64,000 nucleotides of DNA from Procambarus clarkii (taxonomy: Eukaryota; Arthropoda; Malacostraca; Decapoda; Cambaridae). This document shows, in pieces, positions 53,501 to 64,000 of this stretch. The notes beneath the pieces were generated by a model. It saw only the letters and a program-made list of their open reading frames with translations. It did no database searches and was not told where the DNA came from. How positions within the stretch are numbered: position 1 is the first letter of the stretch; each line of letters begins with the position of its first letter. Made by a program: the position numbers and the translations under genes. The stretch is from assembly GCF_040958095.1 (NCBI RefSeq), contig NC_091193.1, positions 34,165,195 through 34,229,194 on the forward strand. The letters are read 5' to 3'.

Positions 53501-56500
53501 ATTTTGCTCCAAAATATGGCTCAGGCCTCGAAGTTGGGATATTTGGGATATTTTGAAAACTGCAGGGGAGTTTGTGCAAAATGTGACTCACTGCCGCTTT
53601 CAGTACTTGGCATATGTTGTGTATAAAAGTCGTAATTTCAAACTGCGAATACGTGCAGAGAGCCAGAATTTGGCTCCAAAATATGGCTCAGGCCTCGATA
53701 CTGGGATGTTTGGGATATTTTGAAAACTGCAGGAAGGTTTGGGACAAATGTGACCAAACGCCACTTCAGTACTTGGCATATGTTGGGTATAAAAAGTCGT
53801 AATATCAAACTGCGAATACGTGCAGAGAGCCAGAATTTGGCTCCAAAATATGGCTCAGGCCTCAATACTGGGATGTTTGGGATATTTTGAAAACTGCAAG
53901 GGAGTTTGCGCAAAATGTGACCAAACGGCGCTTTCAGTACTTCGCATATGTTGGGTAAAAAAAAGTCGTAATTTTCAACTGCGAATACGTGCAGAGAGCC
54001 AGAATTTGGCTCAAAAATATAGCTCAGGCCTCAAAATTGGGATGTTTGGGATATTTTGAAAACTGCAAGAGAGTTAATGCAAAATGTGACTCACTGCCGC
54101 TTTCAGTACTTGGCATATGTTGGGTATAAAAAGTCGTAATATCAAACTGCGAATACGTGCAGAGAGCCAAAATTTGGCTCCAAAATATAGCTCAGGCCTC
54201 TAAATTGGGATATTTGGGATATTTTAAAAACTGCAGGGGGGATTCTTCAAAATGTTACTCATTGCCGCTTTCAGTAATTGGCATATAGGTATAAAAAGTC
54301 GTTATTTCAAACTGCGAATACGTGCAGAGAGCCAGAATATGGCTCCAAAATATGACTCAGGCCTCGAAATTTGTAAGTTTGGGATATTTTGAAAACTGCA
54401 GGGGAGTTTGTGCAAAATGTGACTCACTGCCGTGTCCAGTACTTGGCATATGTTGGGTATAAAAAGTCGTAATATCAAACTGCGAATACATGCATAGAGC
54501 CAGAATTTGGCTCCAAATTATGGCTCAGGCCTCGAAATTTGGATATTTGGGATATTTTGAAAACTGCAGGGAGGTTTGGACAAATGTGACCAAACGCCTC
54601 TTTCAGTACTCTGCATATGCTGGGTATAAAAACTCGTAATTTCAAACTGCGAATACGTGCAGAGAGCCAGAATTTGGCTCCAAAATATTGCTCAGGCCTC
54701 GAAATTGGGATTTTTGGGATATTTTGAAAACTGGAGGGGAGTTTAAGCAAAATGTCTCACTGCCGCTTTCAGTACTTGGCATATGTTAGGTATAAAAAGT
54801 CGGAATTTCGAACTGCGAATACGTGCAGAGAGCCTGAATTTGGCTCCAAAATATGGCTCAAGCCTCGAAACTGGGATGTTTGTGATATTTTGAAAACTGC
54901 ATCGGGGATTGGGACAAATGTGACCAAACGCCGCTATCAGTACTTGGCATATATTGGGTATAAAAAGTCGGAATTTCAAACTGCGAATACGTGCAGAGAG
55001 CCAGAATTTTGCTCCAAAATATGGCTCAGGCCTCAAAATTGGGATATTTGGGATATTTCGAAAACTGCAGGGGAGTTTGTGCAAAATGTGACTCACTGCC
55101 GCTTTCAGGACTTGGCATATGTTGGGTATAAAAGTTCGTAATATCAAACTGCGAATACATGCATAGAGCCAGAATTTGGCTAGACAATATGGCATAGGCC
55201 TCGAAATTGGGATGTTTGGGATATTTTGAAAACTGCAGGGGAGTTTCTGCAAAATGTGACTGACTGCAGCGTCCAGTACTTGGCATATGTTGGGTATAAA
55301 AAGTCGGAATATAAAACTGCGAATACGTGCAGAGAGCCAAAATTTAGCTCCAAAATATGGCTCATGCCTCAATACTGGGATGTTTGGGATATTTTGAAAA
55401 CTGCAAGGGAGTTTGTGCAAAATGTGACCAAACGCCGCTTTCAGTACTTCACATATGTTGGGTAAAAAAAAGTCGTAATTTTCAACTGTGAATACGTGCA
55501 TAGAGCCAGAATTTGGCTCAAAAATATGGCTCAGGCCTCAAAATTGGGATGTTTGGGATATTTTGAAAACTGCAAGGGAGTTTGTGCAAAATATGACCAA
55601 ACGCCGCTTTCAGTACTTCGCATATGTTGGGTAAAAAAAAGTCGTAATTTTCAACTGTGAATACGTGCAGAGAGCCAGAATTTGGCTCCAAAATGTAGCT
55701 CAGGCCTCGAAATTGGGATATTTCGAAAACTGCAGGGGAGTTTGTGCAAAATGTGACTCACTGCCGCGTCCAGTACTTGGCATATGTAGGGGATTAAAAA
55801 TTCAAAATATCAAACTGCGAATACGTGCAGAGAGCCAGAATTTGGCTCCAAAATATGGCTCAGGCCTCGAAATTTGGATATTTGGGATATTTTGAAAACT
55901 GCAGGGAGGTTTGGGACAAATGTGACCAAACGCCGCTTTCAGTACTTGGCATATGTTGGGTATAAAAAGTCGTAATATCAAACTGCAAATACGTGCAGAG
56001 AGCCAGAATTTGACTCCAAAATATGGCTCAGGCCTCGAAATTGGGATATTTGGGATATTTTGAAAACTGCAGGGAGGTTTGGGACAAATGTGACCAAATG
56101 CCGCTTTCAGTACTTGGCATATGTTGGGTATAAAAAGTCGTAATATCAAACTGCGAATACGTGCAGAGAGCCTGAATTTGGCTTCAAAATATAGCTCCGG
56201 CCTCAAAATTGGGGTGTTTGGGATATTTTGAAAACTGCAGGGGAGTTTGTGCAAAATGTGACTCAATGCCGCTTTCAGTACTTGGCATATGTTGTGTATA
56301 AAAAGTCGTAATTTCAAACTGCGAATACGTGCAGAGAGCCAGAATTTGGCTCCAAAATATGGCTCAGGCCTCGATACTGGGATATTTGGGATATTTTGAA
56401 AACTGCAGGAAGGTTTGGGACAAATGTGACCAAACGCCGCTTCAGTACTTGGCATATGTTGGGTATAAAAAGTCGTAATATCAAACTGCTAATACGTGCA

Positions 56501-59500
56501 GAGAGCCTGAATTTGACTCCAAAATATGGCTCAGGCCTCGAAATTGGGATATTTGGGATATTTTGAAAACTGCAGGGAGGTTTGGGACAAATGTGACCAA
56601 ACGCCGCTTTCAGTACTTGGCATATGTTGGGTATAAAAAGTCGTAATATCAAACTGCAAATACGTGCAGAGAGCCAGAATTTGACTCCAAAATATGGCTC
56701 AGGCCTCGAAATTGGGATATTTGGGATATTTTGAAAACTGCAGGGAGGTTTGGGACAAATGTGACCAAATGCCGCTTTCAGTACTTGGCATATGTTGGGT
56801 ATAAAAAGTCGTAATATCAAACTGCGAATACGTGCAGAGAGCCTGAATTTGGCTTCAAAATATAGCTCCGGCCTCAAAATTGGGGTGTTTGGGATATTTT
56901 GAAAACTGCAGGGGGGATTGTGACAAATGTGACCAAACGCCGCTTTCAGGACATGGCATATGTTGGGTATAAAAAGTTGTAATTTCAAACTGCGAATACG
57001 TGCAGAGAGCCAAAATTTGGCTCCAAAATATGGCTCAGGCCTCGAAATTTGTAAGTTTGGGATATTTTGAAAACTGCAGGGGAGTTTGTGCAAAATGTGA
57101 CTCACTGCCGCGTCCAGTACTTGGCATATGTTGGGTATAAAAAGTCGTAATATGAAACTGCGAATACATGCATAGAGCCAGAATTTGGCTCTAAAATATG
57201 GCTCAGGCCTCGAAATTGGGATATTTGGGATATTTTGAAAACTGCAGGGAGGTTTGGGACAAATGTGACCAAACGCCGCTTTCAGTACTTGGCATATGCT
57301 GGGTATAAAAAGTCGTAATTTCAAACTGCGAATACGTGAAAGAGCCAGAATTTGGCTCCAAAATATTGCTCAGGCCTCGAAATTGGGATTTTTGGGACAT
57401 TTTGAAAACTGGAGGGGAGTTTGTGCAAAATGTCTCTCTGCCGCTCTCAGTACTTGGCATGTGTTGGGTATAAAAAGTTGGAATTTCGAACTGCGAATAC
57501 GTGCAGAAAGCCTAAATTTGGCTCCAAAATATGGCTCAGGCCTCGAAGTTGGGATATTTGGGATATTTTGAAAACTGCAGGGGGGATTGGGACAAATGTG
57601 ACCAAACGCCGCTTTCAGTACTTGGCATATATTGGGTATAAAAAGTCGGAATTTCAAACTGCGAATACGTGCAGAGAGCCAGAATTTGGCTCCAAAATAT
57701 GGCTCAGGCCTCGATACTGGGATATTTGGGATATTTTGAAAACTGCAGGAAGGTTTGGGACAAATGTGACCAAACGCCGCTTCAGTACTTGGCATATGTT
57801 GGGTATAAAAAGTCGTAATATCAAACTGCTAATACGTGCAGAGAGCCTGAATTTGACTTCAAAATATGGCTCCAGCCTCGAGATTGGGGTGTTAGGGATA
57901 TTTTGAAAACTGCAGGGGAGTTTGTGCAAAATGTGACTCATTGCCGCTTTCAGTACTTGGCATATGTTGGGTATAAAAAGTCGTAATATCAAACTGCGAA
58001 TACGTGCAGAGAGCCAGAATTTGGCTCCAAAATATAGCTCAGGCCTCTAAATTGGGATATTTGGGATATTTTGAAAACTGCAGGGGGGATTCTTCAAAAT
58101 GTGACTCATTGCCGCTTTCAGTAATTGGCATATAGGTATAAAAAGTCGTAATTTCAAACTGCGAATACGTGCAGAGAGCCAGAATTTTTCTCCAAAATAT
58201 GGCTCAGGCCTCGATATTGGGATGTTTAGGATATTTTGAAAACTGCAAGGGGGATTAGGACAAATGTGACCAAACGCCGCTTTCAGGACATGGCATATGT
58301 TGGGAATAAAAAGTCGTAATTTCAAACTGCGAATACGTGCAGAGAGCCAGAATATGGCTCCAAAATATGACTCAGGCCTCGAAATTTGTAAGTTTGGGAT
58401 ATTTTGAAAACTGCAGGGGAGTTTGTGCAAAATGTGACTCACTGCCGTGTCCAGTACTTGGCATATGTTGGGTATAAAAAGTCGTAATATCAAACTGCGA
58501 ATACATGCATAGAGCCAGAATTTGGCTCCAAATTATGGCTCAGGCCTCGAAATTTGGATATTTGGGATATTTTGAAAACTGCAGGGAGGTTTGGACAAAT
58601 GTGACCAAACGCCTCTTTCAGTACTCTGCATATGCTGGGTATAAAAACTCGTAATTTGAAACTGCGAATACGTGCAGAGAGTCAGAATTTGGCTCCAAAA
58701 TATGGCTCAAGCCTCGAAACTGGGATGTTTGTGATATTTTGAAAACTGCATGGGGGATTGGGACAAATGTGACCAAACGCCGCTATCAGTACTTGGCATA
58801 TATTGGGTATAAAAAGTCGGAATTTCAAACTGCGAATACGTGCAGAGAGCCAGAATTTTGCTCCAAAATATGGCTCAGGCCTCAAAATTGGGATATTTGG
58901 GATATTTCGAAAACTGCAGGGGAGTTTGTGCAAAATGTGACTCACTGCCGCTTTCAGGACTTGGCATATGTTGGGTATAAAAAGTCGTAATATCAAACTG
59001 CGAATACATGCATAGAGCCAGAATTTGGCTAGACAATATGGCTTAGGCCTCGAAATTGGGATGTTTGGGATATTTTGAAAACTGCAGGGGAGTTTCTGCA
59101 AAATGTGACTGACTGCAGCGTCCAGTACTTGGCATATGTTGGGTACAAAAAGTCGGAATATCAAACTGCGAATACGTGCAGAGAGCCAGAATTTAGCTCC
59201 AAAATATGGCTCATGCCTCAATACTGGGATGTTTGGGATATTTTGAAAACTGCAAGGGAGTTTGTGCAAAATGTGACCAAACGCCGCTTTCAGTACTTCA
59301 CATATGTTGGGTAAAAAAAAGTCGTAATTTTCAACTGTGAATACGTGCATAGAGCCAGAATTTGGCTCAAAAATATGGCTCAGGCCTCAAAATTGGGATG
59401 TTTGGGATATTTTGAAAACTGCAGGGGGGATTGGGACAAATGTGACCAAACGCCGCTTTCAGTACTTGGCATATGTTGGGTATAAAAAGTCGTAATTTCA

Positions 59501-62500
59501 AACTGCAAATACGTGCAGAGAGCCAGAATTTGGCTCTAAAATGTGGCTCAGGCCTCGATATTAGGATGTTTAGGATATTTTGAAAACTGCAAGGGGGATT
59601 AGGACAAATGTGACCAAACGCCGCTTTCAGGACATGGCATATGTTGGGAATAAAAATTCGTAATTTCAAACTGCGAATACGTGCAGAGAGCCAGAATATG
59701 GCCCCAAAATATGACTCAGGCCTCGAAATTTGTAAGTTTGGGATATTTGGAAAACTGCAGGGGAGTTTGTGCAAAATGTGACTCACTGCCGTGTCCAGTA
59801 CTTGGCATATGTTGGGTATAAAAAGTCGTAATATTAAACTGCGAATACATGCATAGAGCCAGAATTTGGCTCTAAATTATGGCTCAGGCCTCGAAATTGG
59901 GATATTTGGGATATTTTGAAAACTGCAGGGAGGTTTGGACATATGTGACCAAACGCCTCTTTCAGTACTTGGCATATGCTGGGTATAAAAACTCGTAATT
60001 TCAAACTGCAAATACGTGCAGAGAGCCAGAATTTGGCTCCAAAATATTGCTCTAGCCTCGAAATTGGGATTTTTGGGATATTTTGAAAACTGGAGGGGAG
60101 TTTGTGCAAAATGTCTCACTGCCGCTTTCAGTACTTGGCATATGTTGGGTATAAAAAGTCGGAATTTCGAACTGCGAATACGTGCAGAGAGCCTGAATTT
60201 GGCTCCAAAATATGGCTCAAGCCTCGAAACTGGGATGTTTGGGATATTTTGAAAACTGCAGGGGGGATTGGGACAAATGTGACCAAACGCCGCTTTCAGT
60301 ACTTGGCATATATTGGGTATAAAAAGTCAGAATTTCAAACTGCGAATACATGCAGAGAGCCAGAATTTTGCTCCAAAATATGGCTCAGGCCTCAAAATTG
60401 GGATATTTGGGATATTTCGAAAACTGCAGGGGAGTTTGTGCAAAATGTGACTCACTGCTGCTTTCAGGACTTGGCATATGTTGGGTATAAAAAGTCGTAA
60501 TATCAAACTGCGAATACGTGCATAGAGCCAGAATTTGGCTAGACAATATGGCTTAGGCCTCGAAATTGGGATGTTTGGGATATTTTGAAAACTGGAGGGG
60601 AGTTTATGCAAAATGTGACTCACTGCCGCATTCAGTCCTTGGCATATATTGGGTATAAAAAGTCGGAATATCAAACTGCGAATACGTGCAGAGAGCCAGA
60701 ATTTAGCTCCAAAATATGGCTCATGCCTCAATACTGGGATGTTTGGGATATTTTGAAAACTGCAAGGGAGTTTGTGCAAAATGTGACAAAACGCCGCTTT
60801 CAGTACTTCGCATATGTTGGGTAAAAAAAAGTCGTAATTTTCAACTGTGAATACGTGCATAGAGCCAGAATTTGGCTCAAAAATATGGCTCAGGCCTCAA
60901 AATTGGGATGTTTGGGATATTTTGAAAACTGCAGGGGAGTTTATGCAAAATGTGACTCACTGCCGCATTCAGTCCTTGGCATATGTTGGGTAAAAAAAGT
61001 CGTAATATCAAACTGCGAATACGTGCAGAGAGCCAGAATTTGGCTCCAAAATATAGCTCAGGCCTCGAAATTGGGATGTTTGGGATATTTTGAAAACTGG
61101 AGGGGAGTTTGTGCAAAATGTGACTCACTGCCACTTTCAGTACTTGGCATATGTTGTGTATAAAAAGTCGTAATTTCAAACTGCGAATACGTGCAGAGAG
61201 CCAGAATTTGGCTCCAAAATATGGCTCAGGCCTCGATACTGGGATGTTTGGGATATTTTGAAAACTGCAGGAAGGTTTGGGACAAATGTGACCAAACGCC
61301 GCTTCAGTACTTGGCATATGTTGGGTATAAAAATCGTAATATCAAACTGCTAATACGTGCAGAGAGCCTGAATTTGACTTCAAAATATGGCTCCGGCCTC
61401 GAAATTGGGGTGTTAGGGATATTTTGAAAACTGCAGGGGAGTTCGTGCAAAATGTGACTCATTGCCGCTTTCAGTACTTGGCATATGTTGGGTATAAAAA
61501 GTCGTAATATCAAACTGCGAATACGTGCAGAGAGCCAGAATTTGGCTCCAAATTATGGCTCAGGCCTCAATACTGGGATGTTTGGGATATTTTGAAAACT
61601 GCAAGGGAGTTTGTGCAAAATGTGACCAAACGGCGCTTTCAGTACTTCGCATCTGTTGGGTAAAAAAAAGTCGTAATTTTCAACTGCGAATACGTGCAGA
61701 GAGCCAGAATTTGGCTCAAAAACATGGCTCAGGCCTCAAAATTGGGATGTTTGGGATATTTTGAAAACTGCAAGAGAGTTTATGCAAAATGTGACTCACT
61801 GCCGCTTTCAGTACTTGGCATATGTTGGGTATAAAAAGTCGTAATATCAAACTGCGAATACGTGCAGAGAGCCAGAATTTGGCTCCAAAATATAGCTCAG
61901 GCCTCTAAATTGGGATATTTGGATATTTTGAAAACTGCAGGGGGGGATTCTTCAAAATGTGACTCATTGCCGCTTTCAGTACTTGGCATATGGGTATAAA
62001 AAGTCGTAATTTCAAACTGCGAATACGTGCAGAGAGCCAGAATTTGGCTCCAAAATATGGCTCAGGCCTCAAAATTGGGATGTTTGGGATACTTTGAAAA
62101 CTGCAGGGGGGATTGGGACAAATGTGACCAAACGCCGCTTTCAGTACTTGGCATATGTTGGGTATAAAAAGTCGTAATTTCAAACTGCAAATACGTGCAG
62201 AGAGCCAGAATTTGGCTCCAAAATATGGCTCAGGCCTCGATATTGGGATGTTTAGCATATTTTGAAAACTGCAAGGGGGATTAGGACAAATGTGACCAAA
62301 CGCCGCTTTCAGGACATGGCATATGTTGGGAATAAAAAGTCGTAATTTCAAACTGCGAATACGTGCAGAGAGCCAGAATATGGCTCCAAAATATGACTCA
62401 GGCCTCGAAATTTGTAAGTTTGGGATATTTTGAAAACTGCAGGGGAGTTTGTTCAAAATGTGACTCACTGCCGTGTCCAGTACTTGGCATATGTTGGGTA

Positions 62501-64000
62501 TAAAAAGTCGTAATATCAAACTGCGAATACATGCATAGAGCCAGAATTTGGCACCAAAATATTGCTCAGGCCTCGAAATTGGGATTTTTGGGATATTTTG
62601 AAAACTGGAGGTTAGTTTGTGCAAAATGTGACTCACTGCCGTGTCCAGTACTTGGCATATGTTGGGTATAAAAAGTCGTAATATCAAACTGCGAATACAT
62701 GCATAGAGCCAGAATTTGGCACCAAAATATTGCTCAAGCCTCGAAACTGGGATGTTTGGGATATTTTGAAAACTGCAGGGGGGATTGGGACAAATGTGAC
62801 CAAACGCCGCTTTCAGTACTTGGCATATATTGGGTATAAAAAGTCGGAATTTCAAACTGCGAATACGTGCAGAGAGCCAGAATTTTGCTCCAAAATATGG
62901 CTCAGGCCTCAAAATTGGGATATTTGGGATATTTCGAAAACTGCAGGGGAGTTTGTGCAAAATGTGACTCACTGCCGCTTTCAGGACTTGGCATATGTTG
63001 GGTATAAAAAGTCGTAATATCAAACTGCGAATACGTGCATAGACCCAGAATTTGGCTAGACAATATGGCTTAGGCCTCGAAATTGGGATGTTTGGGATAT
63101 TTTGAAAACTGCAGGGGAGTTTGTGCAAAATGTGACTCACTGCCGCATCCAGTACTTGGCATATGTTGGGTATAAAAAGTCGGAATATCAAACTGCGAAT
63201 ACCTGCAGAGAGCCAGAATTTAGCTCCAAAATATGGCTCATGCCTCAATACTGGGATGTTTGGGATATTTTGAAAACTGCAAGGGAGTTTGTGCAAAATG
63301 TGACCAAACACCGCTTTCAGTACTTCGCATATGTTGGGTAAAAAAAAGTCGTAATTTTCAACTGTGAATACGTGCATAGAGCCAGAATTTGGCTCAAAAA
63401 TATGGCTCAGGCCTCAAAATTGGGATGTTTGGGATATTTTGAAAACTGCAGGGGAGTTTATGCAAAATGTGACTCACTGCCGCTTTCAGTACTTGGCATA
63501 TGTTGGGTATAAAAAGTCATAATTTCAAACTGCGAATACGTGCAGAGAGCCAGAATTTGGCTCAAAAATATGGCTCAGGCCTCAAAATTGGGATGTTTGG
63601 GATATTTTGAAAACTGCAGGGGGGATTGGGACAAATGTGACCAAACGCCGCTTTCAGTACTTGGCATATGTTGGGTATAAAAAGTCGTAATTTCAAACTG
63701 CAAATACGTGCAGAGAGCCAGAATTTGGCTCCAAAATATGGCTCAGGCCTCGATATTAGGATGTTTAGGATATTTTGAAAACTGCAAGGGGGATTAGGAC
63801 AAATGTGACCAAACGCCGCTTTCAGGACATGGCATATGTTGGGAATAAAAAGTCGTAATTTCAAACTGCGAATACGTGCAGAGAGCCAGAATATGGCTCC
63901 AAAATATGACTCAGGCCTCGAAATTTGTAAGTTTGGGATATTTTGAAAACTGCAGGGGAGTTTGTTCAAAATGTGACTCACTGCCGTGTCCAGTACTTGG
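47562..64000 (+). repeat. 168-bp satellite, block 4
   Basis: About 98 monomers, continuing past the window. Higher-order repeats: 42948-43524 recurs 6005 bp later (48953-49529, the offset including the LTR); 54743-55501 recurs 3849 bp later, with further related copies at +1510 and +2517 bp. Marker monomers with GGCTAGACAATATGGCTTAG (or GGCATAG) are at 48150, 49989, 52005, 55178, 59027, 60537 and 63054, at near-multiples of 168. The minus strand has one frame open through most monomers (56 codons per unit, up to 490 codons at 61905-63377). I regard it as non-coding. Confidence 0.98.

Noticed and set aside
43165..63377. Minus-strand frames of 354, 470 and 490 codons with a 56-residue period
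   Set aside because: They track the 168-bp satellite monomer, whose length is divisible by 3. They start and stop wherever a point change makes or removes a stop, with no gene-like context. Kept only as a low-interest finding.

Overview
The window looks like heterochromatin-type, gene-free DNA from an arthropod, most likely a decapod crustacean. Three things support this: degenerate CR1/Jockey-type and Penelope-like retroelements, tRNA-derived SINEs, and several dispersed repeats that I recall as common in crayfish/shrimp-type genomes (from memory, not searched). I see no intact host protein gene and no rRNA or functional tRNA gene. Every long open frame is a translated tandem repeat or a broken retroelement.

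Layout. 0-15 kb is a mixture of small tandem arrays (20-bp, CA, 17-bp, 29-bp), decayed CR1-like reverse transcriptase copies, two tRNA-derived SINE pieces, small hairpins, and a Penelope-like element (PLE) region at 12.9-14.8 kb. The PLE region holds two inverted dimers bounded by (TA)n tracts. 15.2-15.6 kb is a 21-bp minisatellite. From 15.65 to 34.89 kb runs a 22-bp satellite, split into three pieces by two large insertions. The first is a 5.0-kb segment (15813-20821) with 11-bp inverted ends, filled by a GAGTAA-type array and a GCC-rich array. The second is a 10.08-kb element (21001-31079) with 2.73-kb, nearly identical terminal inverted repeats. The satellite resumes in the same orientation and phase after each.

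From about 34.89 kb to the window end lies a 168-bp satellite (about 155 monomers, all in one direction). It is interrupted three times by the same LTR-like sequence, a solo LTR with TG...CA ends and an identical CCAAA flank each time. One insertion was therefore multiplied when the array amplified. Larger duplications of 2757 bp, 1006 bp and others give the array a higher-order structure. One isolated partial monomer of the same satellite lies at 3163-3280.

No genes act together here. The interest is in the architecture: the large TIR element and the smaller bounded segment nested in the 22-bp array, the inverted PLE dimers with hammerhead-ribozyme-like folds, and the satellite/LTR history.
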